From contig NZ_CP042806.1 of NCBI RefSeq assembly GCF_008000815.1, positions 930,001 to 994,000 on the forward strand: a DNA stretch of 64,000 bases, read 5' to 3'. The notes under the pieces are model-generated. The model had not been told where the DNA came from. It was given only the letters and a program-made list of their open reading frames with translations, and made no database searches. This DNA is from Terriglobus albidus (lineage in GTDB: Bacteria; Acidobacteriota; Terriglobia; Terriglobales; Acidobacteriaceae). Every line of letters starts with the position of its first letter. The first letter of the stretch is position 1. Below are positions 17,078 through 26,019 of this stretch, piece by piece. Made by a program: the position numbers and the translations under genes.

Positions 17078-17107
17078 CTGACAAGGCTGTCTGCACACGC
17101 ATATGCT
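17078..17107 (+). promoter_or_regulatory. Candidate sigma-70 promoter for the second GH79-like gene
   Basis: CTGACA (17078-17083), 18-base spacer, TATGCT (17102-17107), nine bases before the ATG at 17117. It would start transcription within a few bases of the start codon, though GAGGAAG also lies there. The first paralogue has TATGCT at 15502-15507 in a comparable position. Confidence 0.45.
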
Positions 17108-17116
17108 GAGGAAGTC

Positions 17117-18619
17117 ATGGACCGCCGCCGATTCCTTCGCACCTCTGCAGCTACGCTTGCCGCCACGTCGTTATCGCACCCTATCTTTGCCCAGGCCGGA
17201 GAGCCGGCTGTTGCTGTCAGCATCGATGCGAAGCATCCGATCCACACCATTCCGCTGAACTTCATCGGGCTGTCGTATGAGCGTCAGCAACTCAGCAAGC
17301 CTGAGGTCTTTACCGCGGCGAACAAGAACCTGATTGCGGAGTTCAAGGCGCTGTCGCCGCACGGTGTTCTCCGTCTGGGTGGCAATACCGGCGAGTTCTC
17401 GTGGTGGCAGGCAAAGCCGGGAACGAAACCTCCCGAGCGCCCGCATACGGAGACTGTAGCTGGCGAGCCGAATGCCAATCTGAGCTACGTCATCTCGCCG
17501 GAGCGGGTGCGGAATCTTGCCGTGTTTCTAAAGGCCACGGGATGGACCTGCATCTACGGTCTGAATCTGGGCACGGCGCGTCCTGAGGATAACGCGGATG
17601 AGGCTGCCTTCGTCATCAAGACTCTGGGCGACCGGCTGGAGTATCTGCAGGTCGGCAATGAGGTGGATATCTTCGGGCGTCATCTGCGCGACTCGAAGAC
17701 ATGGGGTGTGGAAGCGTATCTGAAGGACTGGCTGACGCATGCCAATGCCATTCGCGCCAAGGCTCCGAGTGCGAAGTTCGGCATTCCGGATGTGGCCAGC
17801 GACGTGACCTGGCTGCCGAAGATTGCGGCCCTATGGCCGGCGGTGGAGAACAAACCGCAGCTTGTTTCGCTGTCGCATCATTACTACTTCACTGGTCCGC
17901 CTTCGAATCCGAAGGCCACGATCGAGCGCCTGCTGACGACGGATCCGGCGGCGATCTCGAAGGCCAAGCTGGCGCGCGAGGCGGGCGAGGCGTTGAAGCT
18001 TCCCTATCGCATGACCGAAGGCAACACGTGCTATCGCGGCGGCAAGCCGGGATTCTCGGATGTCTTTGCGGCTTCGCTGTGGGCGGCGGATTATCTGCTG
18101 ACGCTGGCCAGCTATGGCTACTCGGGTGTGAACCTGCATGGCGGCGGAGGCAAGGAGGTGGCGGATTCGCTCGGAGGCACGCTGCCTGGTGAAGAGCTGA
18201 TGCCTGACCGCACCGTGCCGCATCCGCGGCCGTTCTATACGCCTATCAATGAAGAGCCGAATGGCCGCTACACCGCGGAGCCGGTGAACTTCGGCATGCG
18301 TTTTGCAGGCATGCTCGCAGGCGCCACGCTGCTGCCGGTAAAGGCGGAAACAGGCAATGTGAACGTCAGCATCTATGCGGCGAAGCTGCCAGACGGCAAG
18401 CTTGCGGTGGCGGTGATCAACAAGGATGCCAAGCAGTCCATTACGGTGGATGTGACGTCGAAGGGGATCACGGATATCCGCACGCTGACGGCTCCGTCGC
18501 TTGAGGCGCATGAGGCGAAGCTGGGCAGCGAGATGCACACGATGATGATCCGCGAGACGCCCGGGCCGATCCCGGTGAGCGTGCCAGCGGCTTCGGCGAA
18601 GCTGGTCACGTTTGTGTAG
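17117..18619 (+). CDS. Exported GH79-like glycoside hydrolase, paralogue 2
   Basis: 500 residues. The twin-arginine signal MDRRRFLRTSAATLAA ends near IFAQA. Proposed catalytic residues are Glu182 (QVGNEVDIFGRHL) and Glu301 (YRMTEGNTCYRGG). LRLGGNTGEFSWW, YGLNLGT and LSHHYYFTGPPSNPKATI are shared with the preceding gene, so the pair arose by tandem duplication. The C-terminal part (about 390-500) is a complete beta-sandwich domain with NVSIYAAKLPDGKLAVAVINK, of the kind that packs on the barrel in GH79. It should act outside the inner membrane on a uronic-acid-containing glycan. No sugar transporter is adjacent. The two genes are only 66 bases apart but each has its own -10-like box. Confidence 0.85.
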   Translation: MDRRRFLRTSAATLAATSLSHPIFAQAGEPAVAVSIDAKHPIHTIPLNFIGLSYERQQLSKPEVFTAANKNLIAEFKALSPHGVLRLGGNTGEFSWWQAKPGTKPPERPHTETVAGEPNANLSYVISPERVRNLAVFLKATGWTCIYGLNLGTARPEDNADEAAFVIKTLGDRLEYLQVGNEVDIFGRHLRDSKTWGVEAYLKDWLTHANAIRAKAPSAKFGIPDVASDVTWLPKIAALWPAVENKPQLVSLSHHYYFTGPPSNPKATIERLLTTDPAAISKAKLAREAGEALKLPYRMTEGNTCYRGGKPGFSDVFAASLWAADYLLTLASYGYSGVNLHGGGGKEVADSLGGTLPGEELMPDRTVPHPRPFYTPINEEPNGRYTAEPVNFGMRFAGMLAGATLLPVKAETGNVNVSIYAAKLPDGKLAVAVINKDAKQSITVDVTSKGITDIRTLTAPSLEAHEAKLGSEMHTMMIRETPGPIPVSVPAASAKLVTFV

Positions 18620-18633
18620 ATCGAATCGAAGTG

Positions 18634-18787
18634 GTGCGGCATGTACCTCAGCGGCTGAAGCCGCGTTTCTCATTGGCTCTGTACGGGACGGCTAAAAGCC
18701 GTCCCCTTAAGCAAGGCATTCGCGCGTAGCGCGAAATGAAGGCAAGCCTTTGTTTTGCTTAAGGGCATGGCTTCAGCCATGCCGCAC
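18634..18787. repeat. Family A nested palindromic element, copy 2 (154 bp)
   Basis: Terminal inverted repeats GTGCGGCATG (18634-18643) and CATGCCGCAC (18778-18787). Palindromic arms are GCGGCTGAAGCCGC (18651-18664) and CATGGCTTCAGCCATG (18766-18781). An inner pair CCCTTAAGCAA (18704-18714) / TTGCTTAAGGG (18755-18765) flanks a TTCGCGCGTAGCGCGAA hairpin. A further hairpin GGGACGGCTAAAAGCCGTCCC lies at 18685-18705. It fills most of the gap between the glycosidase and phosphatase genes. Confidence 0.75.
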
Positions 18788-18886
18788 TGTCGCGGGACGA
18801 AATGCGGTTTCAGCAGCTGAGGCCCCATTTCACAATGGGGCTGACTTTCGGTCCTCCCTTTCGTAACCCGCTAACGTTCTCTCCTC

Positions 18887-18892
18887 TACACT
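18887..18892 (+). promoter_or_regulatory. -10-like box six bases before a start codon
   Basis: TACACT at 18887-18892, then GACTTC and the ATG at 18899. No Shine-Dalgarno precedes the ATG. It has the same layout as the purS and glmS starts. Confidence 0.35.
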
Positions 18893-18898
18893 GACTTC

Positions 18899-19498
18899 AT
18901 GAGTTCCAAGCCTCGTCTCTTTCTTGTCCGGCATGGCGAAACCGAGTGGTCGCTTTCCGGCCAGCACACTGGTGTCACTGATATTCCTCTTACGGAGAAT
19001 GGCCGGGAGAAGGCCCGTACCGTTGGCGTGCTGCTGAACCAGCGGTCCTTCGCTCTGGTGCAGACCAGCCCCATGCAACGCGCGCGGGAGACCTGCACGC
19101 TGCTTGGTTATGGGCCACATGCTGTGGTGAATCCCGACCTGTGCGAGTGGAACTATGGCATCTTCGAGGGGCTGACGACACCACAGATCCGCGAACAGCG
19201 TAACGATCCGCACTGGAATATCTTCGATTCCGAGATTCCTAACGGCGAGAGCATCGAAGAGGTTGCTGTGCGTGCGCAGAGAGTGATCGATACGGCACTT
19301 GCAGCCGCACCCGAGGGCGATACATTGCTGGTGGCTCATGGCCACATCCTGCGTATTCTGGCAGCGACATGGCTGGGGTTGGAGCCGCGTGGTGCACGGT
19401 TGCTCTCATTGGTGCCGGCGTCGCTGTCGATTCTTGGTTATGAGCATGACCAGCAGGTGCTGCAGACGTGGAACCGCACACCTGGGGACAAGATTTAA
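18899..19498 (+). CDS. Histidine phosphatase family protein (phosphoglycerate-mutase-like)
   Basis: 199 residues. The catalytic motif RHGE is at residues 11-14 (LFLVRHGETEWSLSGQHTG), with QTSPMQRARETC (second Arg), LCEWNYGIFEG (catalytic acid) and LLVAHGHILRIL (second His). That is the full set of the branch 1 histidine phosphatase family, which includes GpmB-like phosphatases, CobC and broad-specificity phosphatases. The sequence LTENGREKARTVG and the short length fit a cytosolic phosphatase better than cofactor-dependent phosphoglycerate mutase. The substrate is unknown. A shared terminator hairpin separates it from the convergent TonB receptor gene. Confidence 0.88.
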   Translation: MSSKPRLFLVRHGETEWSLSGQHTGVTDIPLTENGREKARTVGVLLNQRSFALVQTSPMQRARETCTLLGYGPHAVVNPDLCEWNYGIFEGLTTPQIREQRNDPHWNIFDSEIPNGESIEEVAVRAQRVIDTALAAAPEGDTLLVAHGHILRILAATWLGLEPRGARLLSLVPASLSILGYEHDQQVLQTWNRTPGDKI

Positions 19499-19521
19499 TT
19501 TTTGATTCGGACATAAACAAG

Positions 19522-19547
19522 AAAGCCCGGGCAATTGCCCGGGCTTT
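19522..19547. terminator. Bidirectional terminator between convergent genes
   Basis: AAAGCCCGGGC, loop AATT, GCCCGGGCTTTT. The 11-bp stem has A/T tails on both sides, so it can stop the phosphatase transcript on the plus strand and the TonB receptor transcript on the minus strand. Confidence 0.92.
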
Positions 19548-19568
19548 TCCATTGTTGTTTGTCTGCGG

Positions 19569-22500
19569 TTAGAACTCCAGCCTCAGCGCGAACTGTGCGA
19601 CGCGGTAGGAGGTTCCGTTCCACAACTGCATGCTGGTGAGCGTGCCGAAGGTTGAGGCGAAGATGTTCTGGTTGGCTGAGGTTGGGGCTGAGAAGACCGG
19701 GTGGTTGAAGACATTGAAAGCATCGGCCCGGAACTTCAGGTTGACTTTTTCGGGGATCACCTTGAAGGTCTTGGCTAGTCCAGCGTCCATGCCCCAGGCG
19801 GAGGGCCCACGAAGGACATTTCGATTGCCGATAGTTAGCCCAATAGGACCGACAAAGGCGGCTCCAGCTTTTGTCGGGTCATCGAAGAGAGTTACGGCGC
19901 CGTTGCTGGCTTTGTGAACACGCCTGCGGATGGCGCCCCTATCTCCGCTGAAGATTGCAGGAGAGTTATTGGCATAACCGGCGACAAACGCGCTGGTGTT
20001 GGTGTTGAGTGCCTGACCACTACGCCATCCCGGAAGACCGGAGAGTGTCCATCCGCCGATGATCTCGTCGAGCCATAGCGGGGTGTTCGCGCCGAAGGTG
20101 CGTCCACGGCCGAAGGGCAGATCGTAGATGAAATCCGCGGAGATCACGTGGTTGATGTCGAAGTCAGAGTTTGCACGGCAGGCGCGAGGCTGGGTTACAT
20201 CACAGACATAACCGAAGCCCTGGCTGGAAGGGATGAAGTTTGCCACGGCCGAGACGTTATCGATCGAGTGCGACCAGGTGTAGTTGACGTCAAACCGCGC
20301 TCCCTTGGACGAACTCTTCGAGAGCGTCGCCAGGAAACCGTTGTAGCTGGAGAAGCCCTTGTTGGTCATGAAGGTGTTGCCGGCGAACTGCGTTGGCATG
20401 CCAATATTGGGACCGAGTCTGCCGCTGGCGTACAGGGCCTGCACGGTATCGGCGAAATCACCCGCGTAAAGCAATGACGCGTAGTTGTTGTAGACATATG
20501 CCGTGCCGCCAGTGACCTGATTCTGGAAGAAAGGCTGATTGGTAAACGCGCCGCCGGCACGAGCCTGAACGACAAGGTTAGAAAACGCCTGATTGAGCGT
20601 TTGTCCTGAAGCGTTGTCAGGAAAATCAATCAACTGTGAAGCATCTGCTTGCGCCAGCAGACGGCGACCCTGGCGGCCTACATAGTTCAACCGCATGACG
20701 AAGTTTGCGGGGAACTCATGCTGCATGCCGAAGTTGTACATCAGCGAGTACGGATCCTTCAGCTTGGGATCGATGATGGTGTTGAACTGGCCGCTTAGCA
20801 ATCCGTTCCCGACATTGTTGGTGACATATGGCGTGAATGGTTTGGTGATCGCGGGAGCGGCCGCCGGAGCCGGTATCGACAAGTTCGAACCCACACGCGG
20901 ATCGTTGAGCAGGTCTGCGTTTGCGCTTGAGCGACCACCGTATGGCTGAGGGGCGGTGTTCTGGAAGAGATACGAGCTCTGATCCTGCACGAAGTTCACG
21001 GCATTAATGACAGTGCGGTCAAAGACGATACCAACAGAGCCGTTGAAGACTGTCTTCGGATCGGAGGCGGGGTTGTACGAAAAAGCGAAACGCGGGGCAA
21101 AGTCCTTGTAGTTGGGCGAATAGAGGTCAGGACCGTTGTTGGCTTTGCCGCCGAGATTGTAGGTGATGAAAGGAACCGCTCCGTTGCTGGAGATGCCGCT
21201 ACGGCTCTGCGCTTGACGTGCAGCGAAATAGCTGTCGAACGTTGTGTTCTGCACCGCCTCCAGGCCGTTGGCTTCATACGGAACGGAGTAGTACTGCCAG
21301 CGAACCCCGTAGTCGATGGTGAGGTGTGGCGTGACCTTCCAGATATCACCGAAATAGAGCTCTGTCTGGTAATAGCGGTAGCGGCGGACTGCGCCAGAGC
21401 CCTGGGTGAGTGCATTGCCAGCGGCGTTGTAGTTGTAATTGCTGTTAATGGAGCCGACGCGTCCGAGAGCCAGAGCAAAGGCGCTGTCATAAGTGTTGGA
21501 AGCAGTTGAGCCGGCGCGGATATCCGATGGACGCAAGCTCGCATTGAGTGTGGTTCGATTGCCACCCAGGCCCAACGTGACGAAGTTGTAGTCGTTGGTG
21601 AGAAGGCTGTTGGTCTTGATGAACTTGAAGGTTCCACCGAAGGAGAGATTGTGGCGGCCGATGGTCCAGTTGAAGTCATCGCGAACGACCGGGATGGGAA
21701 CGCGGCGGCGCTGCGAACCAGGTGCGGCATAGGCGCCGTTCAGGAAAGTGGTCGTGCCGCCACCAAAAGTGAAGGTGTTCAGCCCTGTCGGGTTATACAG
21801 CGTCGGGAAATTGAAGACGGTGATGTTATCCCCATACTCGAATGAATTGACCTTGTTGTTACCAATGGTCCAGTTGTGACCGATCACATATCCGTAGGAG
21901 CGGTCCTGGAAGGGGAAGGTCAGCGGATCGGTCGGGAACTGTGGCGCTGCATATACGCGATCTTCGCGGCTTACTGTGGCGCGCGCCCAGATACGCTGCG
22001 TTTGTGTCAGGCTGAAGTCCACCTTGCCAACGTAGATGTTGTGGTTATCCGGCTGAGGAAAGGTAAAGCGATAGACACCGCTGTTGACTCCGTCACCCTG
22101 GCTCAGGAGGTTGGCATGTGGGTAACGGTTATTGAAGACAGATTGGATATTGGAGTTGAAGCCCTGTCCTTGCGGATCGAGCGTATTGATATTTGCGACA
22201 CCGATGCATTGGGGTGTCGTATCCTGCCGGCTGTTGGCGGGGCAGGCAGTGCTTCCGTTTGTCGCCTTGATGTAGGAGACGTTGCCCGCACGATAAGAGT
22301 CCAGGGGAACAATACGATTTTGGGTCCCGGACTGTACGATACGCGACCCGTAGTAGTTGAAGAAGAAGAAGAGGCGGTCTTTCAGTACGGGGCCGCCGAT
22401 ATTGCCACCGAACTGGTTGCGAATGTAGTTCGGACGGGGGAGCTTGGGATTGGTGTTGTTATTGAACCAGTCGTTGGCAACCGTGGAGGCATCGCGGTGA

Positions 22501-23264
22501 TACTCGTTGATGTTTCCATGAAACTTGTTGGTGCCGCTCTTGGTGATCAACTGGAACTGGCCGCCGCCGCCGGTGCCGCTGCTGGCTAGAAGGCCGGCGA
22601 CTGTGCCGCGGAACTCCTGGATGGAGTCGACCGGTGCATTGCCAACCATGGAGGTGCTGCTGCCGGCGGCGATGTCGTTAACGTCCAGACCGTCGATGGT
22701 CATGGCGTTCTGGTCGCTACGCGCGCCGGCGATAGAGAGAGTAGTGCCGTTCACGGAGCTGACGCCCGGCTGCTGAGAAAAGAGCACGACCGGAGAGAGA
22801 CGGTTTAAGACCGGCAGCTCGTCGACGGCCTTGATGTCGAGGTTGTTGCCGATGGTGGCGTCGATGGTATTGACGGTGTTCCGTTCGCCTTCGACCGAGA
22901 CCTCAATGGCGACAGCTTCACCGGCCTTCAACTGAGCATTCTGGGTACGCGCAGAAGCGACCAGAAGCGGCACGTTGGTGAAACGCGCATCGGAGAAGCC
23001 GGTAGCGGTGAAGGTTACCTCATAGGTCTGGGAGGGGACCACGCCCGGAATGCGGTAGAAACCTTCCTTATTGGTGGTTGCCGCATAGACAACTCCAGTG
23101 AGTGGGTTCTTCAAAGTTACGCTGACTCCGGGGATGACAGCTCCGGAAGCATCAGTGACTACGCCGGCCAGAGAGGCCAGATCCTGGCCCTGCTGGGCCT
23201 GTAGAGCTCCGCAGATGATTGAAACCAAGGCTAAAAGCACGAGGCATCGTGTGATTCGCAACAT
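19569..23264 (-). CDS. TonB-dependent Oar-like outer-membrane receptor
   Basis: 1231 residues. The start is fixed at 23264 by AAGGAGT at 23271-23277, six bases upstream, and by the signal peptide MLRITRCLVLLALVSIICGALQAQ; the frame stays open to 23411 without a signal. The carboxypeptidase-regulatory-like domain covers about 30-115 (LAGVVTDASGAVIPGVSVTL ... FYRIPGVVPSQTYEV). The plug has ARSDQNAMTIDGLDVNDI and GGGQFQLITKSGTNKFHGNINEY. The barrel has IRNQFGGNIGGPVLKDRLFFFFNYYGSR, WSHSIDNVSAVANFIP, FIYDLPFGRGR and the terminal AQFALRLEF. The ligand is unknown. The gene is isolated, with no enzyme or regulator beside it on its strand; glmS is divergent 232 bases away. Confidence 0.92.
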   Translation of the reverse strand: MLRITRCLVLLALVSIICGALQAQQGQDLASLAGVVTDASGAVIPGVSVTLKNPLTGVVYAATTNKEGFYRIPGVVPSQTYEVTFTATGFSDARFTNVPLLVASARTQNAQLKAGEAVAIEVSVEGERNTVNTIDATIGNNLDIKAVDELPVLNRLSPVVLFSQQPGVSSVNGTTLSIAGARSDQNAMTIDGLDVNDIAAGSSTSMVGNAPVDSIQEFRGTVAGLLASSGTGGGGQFQLITKSGTNKFHGNINEYHRDASTVANDWFNNNTNPKLPRPNYIRNQFGGNIGGPVLKDRLFFFFNYYGSRIVQSGTQNRIVPLDSYRAGNVSYIKATNGSTACPANSRQDTTPQCIGVANINTLDPQGQGFNSNIQSVFNNRYPHANLLSQGDGVNSGVYRFTFPQPDNHNIYVGKVDFSLTQTQRIWARATVSREDRVYAAPQFPTDPLTFPFQDRSYGYVIGHNWTIGNNKVNSFEYGDNITVFNFPTLYNPTGLNTFTFGGGTTTFLNGAYAAPGSQRRRVPIPVVRDDFNWTIGRHNLSFGGTFKFIKTNSLLTNDYNFVTLGLGGNRTTLNASLRPSDIRAGSTASNTYDSAFALALGRVGSINSNYNYNAAGNALTQGSGAVRRYRYYQTELYFGDIWKVTPHLTIDYGVRWQYYSVPYEANGLEAVQNTTFDSYFAARQAQSRSGISSNGAVPFITYNLGGKANNGPDLYSPNYKDFAPRFAFSYNPASDPKTVFNGSVGIVFDRTVINAVNFVQDQSSYLFQNTAPQPYGGRSSANADLLNDPRVGSNLSIPAPAAAPAITKPFTPYVTNNVGNGLLSGQFNTIIDPKLKDPYSLMYNFGMQHEFPANFVMRLNYVGRQGRRLLAQADASQLIDFPDNASGQTLNQAFSNLVVQARAGGAFTNQPFFQNQVTGGTAYVYNNYASLLYAGDFADTVQALYASGRLGPNIGMPTQFAGNTFMTNKGFSSYNGFLATLSKSSSKGARFDVNYTWSHSIDNVSAVANFIPSSQGFGYVCDVTQPRACRANSDFDINHVISADFIYDLPFGRGRTFGANTPLWLDEIIGGWTLSGLPGWRSGQALNTNTSAFVAGYANNSPAIFSGDRGAIRRRVHKASNGAVTLFDDPTKAGAAFVGPIGLTIGNRNVLRGPSAWGMDAGLAKTFKVIPEKVNLKFRADAFNVFNHPVFSAPTSANQNIFASTFGTLTSMQLWNGTSYRVAQFALRLEF

Positions 23265-23270
23265 AGATGG

Positions 23271-23277
23271 ACTCCTT
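23271..23277 (-). promoter_or_regulatory. Ribosome binding site deciding the TonB receptor start
   Basis: AAGGAGT on the minus strand, six bases before the ATG at 23264. It rules out the 49-residue longer reading that begins at 23411. Confidence 0.85.
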
Positions 23278-23483
23278 AAAACGAAAGGGGACGGCTCCCG
23301 GGTGAGAGCCAAAGGGGATACGGATATGGAAGGCGTATTGTTCGCCTGGTCCAGAGGATATTTTCTCAGGTTCTCGCGGGTTATTAGCTGAAGTGGTTCC
23401 AGCGTGGACATCTGGAAATCCGTGCATAGAGGGAAATCTCAGGGCCGTATCTGTTCTTGATCTTCAACCGGAGCGTCCCATCT

Positions 23484-23489
23484 TACACT
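23484..23489 (+). promoter_or_regulatory. -10-like box seven bases before the glmS ATG
   Basis: TACACT at 23484-23489, then GGTGGAC and ATG at 23497. TTGATC at 23457-23462 is too far away for a normal -35. A very short leader or a leaderless message is suggested, as for purS. Confidence 0.35.
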
Positions 23490-23496
23490 GGTGGAC

Positions 23497-25374
23497 ATGT
23501 GTGGCATCGTTGGATACATCGGACCCAAGCCTGTTGTTCCCGTCATCATTGAAGGTCTTCGCCGCCTGGAGTACCGCGGCTATGACTCAGCCGGAATTGC
23601 GGTTGCCGGTTCCGCCTCCGGGCTGGAGCTTCGCCGGGCTCCGGGCAAGCTGCGCAACCTGGAGACGGTCATCGCCGACCAGCCGCTGCATGGCAACTAC
23701 GGCATCGGCCACACGCGCTGGGCGACCCATGGGCGTCCCACCGAAGAGAATGCGCATCCTCACCGCGACTGCAGCGGAACTCTGGTGGTGGTGCACAACG
23801 GCATCGTCGAGAACTACCTGCAGCTTAAGCAGGAGCTCGTGGCCAAAGGGCACCGCTTTGTCACCGAGACCGATACCGAGATCATCGCTCACTTGATTGA
23901 AGAGGAGCTGAAGGCCGGGCCGGATAAAGGAGCTGAGGCTCTTGAGGTTGCTGTGCGGCGGGCGGTCAAGCGCCTGACCGGAGCTTTCGCGATCGGCGTG
24001 CTCTCGGCCAATGCTCCGGACACACTGATTGCGGCGCGCAGCGGACCTCCGGCGGTGATTGGCATTGGCGATGGCGAATACTTCCTCGCCTCGGACGTGC
24101 CGGGCATTCTGCATCACACGCGTGACATTGTTTACCTGGCCGACGGCGACCTGGCGGTGCTGACACCGGCGGGGGCGAGGTTCACTGACTTTGATGGGAG
24201 TGTGGTGCATCGCACTCCGCAGCGCATCCTATGGGATCCCATCCAGGCAGAGAAGGGCGGCTACAAGCACTTCATGCTGAAGGAGATCAATGAGCAGCCG
24301 CGCGCTATCCGTGACACTACGCTGGGGCGTGTCTCGCTCGACAGCGGACAGGTCTTCCTGCCCGATCTGAAGCTGGGGCCGGAAGAGTTCCGCCGGGCCA
24401 CGCAGCTTACGATTGCCGCTTGCGGAACCTCGTGGCATGCGGCGCTTGCGGGCAAGTTCATGATCGAGCGGCTGGCCCGTCTGCCGGTCGAGGTGGATTA
24501 CGCCAGCGAGTATCGCTACCGTTCGCCGATCGCCAGTCCGAACGAGATTGGGCTGCTGATCACGCAGTCCGGCGAGACGGCTGACACGATTGCGGCCCAG
24601 CGCGAGATGACGTCGCTTGGTATTCCTACGCTCGCTATCTGCAATGTGGTCGGCGCTGCCATTACGCGCGAGGCGCATGGGACGATCACGACGAATGCAG
24701 GACCGGAGATCGGTGTGGCCTCGACGAAGGCCTTTACCGCACAGCTTACTGCGCTATTCACGCTGGCGCTCTACCTGGCGCAGCAGCGCGGCACAGCAGC
24801 GGCGGAGCATAGCCTGCACCTGGTGACGGAGCTCTCGAAGATCCCGGGCAAGGTGGAGGAGGTGCTGCGCTCGGTGGATGATGCCTGCGCGAACCTGGCG
24901 AAGTCGTTCTCCAATGCGCGCGACTTCCTCTTCCTGGGCCGCGGCATTCACTACCCTATTGCGCTGGAAGGCGCGCTGAAGCTGAAGGAAATCTCTTATA
25001 TCCATGCCGAGGGTTATCCAGCGGGCGAGATGAAGCACGGGCCAAATGCCCTGATCGATGAGAGCCTGCCGGTAGTGGTGATCGCGACGCAGGACCCGAC
25101 GGACCCGCAGTCGGTGCTGAAGTACGAGAAGACGCTCTCGAATATCCAGGAGGTCACGGCCCGCTCAGGCCGGGTGATCGCAATTGCGACGGAAGGCGAC
25201 CACGAGATCAGCAAGCTGGTGGAACACACACTGCATGTTCCAGCGGCTCCGGAGCTGTTGCTGCCGATTCTGGAGACAGTGCCGCTGCAGTTGCTGGCGT
25301 ATCACATTGCTGTCAGGAGAGGGTGCGATGTGGATCAGCCGAGGAATCTGGCGAAGAGTGTGACAGTGGAGTAG
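23497..25374 (+). CDS. glmS: Glutamine--fructose-6-phosphate aminotransferase (isomerising)
   Basis: 625 residues. The ATG at 23497 is chosen because the family needs Cys directly after Met as the N-terminal nucleophile (M-CGIVGYIG); the GTG at 23491 would bury it. The GATase domain covers about 1-220 ([29 protein letters not shown]). Two SIS sugar-isomerase domains follow ([58 protein letters not shown]), and the tail [23 protein letters not shown] is invariant. It makes glucosamine-6-phosphate, the first step to UDP-GlcNAc, peptidoglycan and lipid A. No ribozyme-like leader can fit in the short space before it, since the upstream 232 bases are shared with a divergent TonB receptor gene. Confidence 0.97.
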   Translation: MCGIVGYIGPKPVVPVIIEGLRRLEYRGYDSAGIAVAGSASGLELRRAPGKLRNLETVIADQPLHGNYGIGHTRWATHGRPTEENAHPHRDCSGTLVVVHNGIVENYLQLKQELVAKGHRFVTETDTEIIAHLIEEELKAGPDKGAEALEVAVRRAVKRLTGAFAIGVLSANAPDTLIAARSGPPAVIGIGDGEYFLASDVPGILHHTRDIVYLADGDLAVLTPAGARFTDFDGSVVHRTPQRILWDPIQAEKGGYKHFMLKEINEQPRAIRDTTLGRVSLDSGQVFLPDLKLGPEEFRRATQLTIAACGTSWHAALAGKFMIERLARLPVEVDYASEYRYRSPIASPNEIGLLITQSGETADTIAAQREMTSLGIPTLAICNVVGAAITREAHGTITTNAGPEIGVASTKAFTAQLTALFTLALYLAQQRGTAAAEHSLHLVTELSKIPGKVEEVLRSVDDACANLAKSFSNARDFLFLGRGIHYPIALEGALKLKEISYIHAEGYPAGEMKHGPNALIDESLPVVVIATQDPTDPQSVLKYEKTLSNIQEVTARSGRVIAIATEGDHEISKLVEHTLHVPAAPELLLPILETVPLQLLAYHIAVRRGCDVDQPRNLAKSVTVE

Positions 25375-25416
25375 TTTCGTTCCTATGAATGTCCCAATTC
25401 TGAGGTAGGAAGGTCT

Positions 25417-25470
25417 GGGTGCCCCACATACGCGTAGCGTATGTGGGAAATTCGAGCGTTAGCTCGAACC
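25417..25470 (-). repeat. Family B double-hairpin element, copy 4 (inverted)
   Basis: Read on the minus strand: GGTTCGAGC-TAAC-GCTCGAA hairpin, then CCCACATACGC / GCGTATGTGGGGCACCC. It lies between the convergent glmS and thpR genes. Confidence 0.7.
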
Positions 25471-25477
25471 CTCTCTT

Positions 25478-26014
25478 CTACCCATTTGGAAAACGATCCC
25501 TTATCGGATATTGTGGGCCATTCACTCCTGACACACTTTCATAGAGGCAGAAGTTTTCTGCGAGATATGCGGAGGAGTTTGACCTCATGAGCTGCTGGGG
25601 TGGGATTCTCGTTCCTCTCGGTGTTCGCGCCAGTGTGATGTGCGGATGGTATGGCCGTTCGTCAGAGGCAAAGCCGCAGGTAGTTGTCTCCCTTGCGATC
25701 TGATGTTGAAGGGCTGCGAGATTCTCATCCAATCGCACTCCTGCAAACAAGACTCCGGCATGTTCGAAGGTGTCCAGGCCGTCAACCTCCACCTGAAACG
25801 GACGCATCGGCACGAAACGTAGTGCACGGACCAGACAGTCGTATTGTTGCTCATTACAGTTGCCGAGGAACTGCAGGGTGATGTGCCAGCCTTCGGGATC
25901 GGTCCAGCGGATCTTTCCGATTCGCGGATTGATGGTGGAGCGAAGCCTGTCAACGACCGAGCGCAGCGCTGCCTTGGTCTCATCCGCGATGGGCAGGCCA
26001 ATGAACAGGCGCAT
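25478..26014 (-). CDS. thpR: RNA 2',3'-cyclic phosphodiesterase (2'-5' RNA ligase family)
   Basis: 178 residues from ATG 26014. The frame stays open to 26365, but the extension is low-complexity Arg-rich antisense of the upstream gene. The N-terminus MRLFIGLPIADE is standard for the family. The two catalytic H-x-T-L motifs are present: His44-ITL in GWHITLQFLG and His125-ITL in YHPHITLART, 81 residues apart as expected. The enzyme opens 2',3'-cyclic phosphates on RNA ends; bacterial members also ligate tRNA halves in vitro. It is the last gene of a probable three-gene run, five bases after the HdeD-like gene. Confidence 0.93.
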   Translation of the reverse strand: MRLFIGLPIADETKAALRSVVDRLRSTINPRIGKIRWTDPEGWHITLQFLGNCNEQQYDCLVRALRFVPMRPFQVEVDGLDTFEHAGVLFAGVRLDENLAALQHQIARETTTCGFASDERPYHPHITLARTPRGTRIPPQQLMRSNSSAYLAENFCLYESVSGVNGPQYPIRDRFPNG

Positions 26015-26019
26015 TGCGG

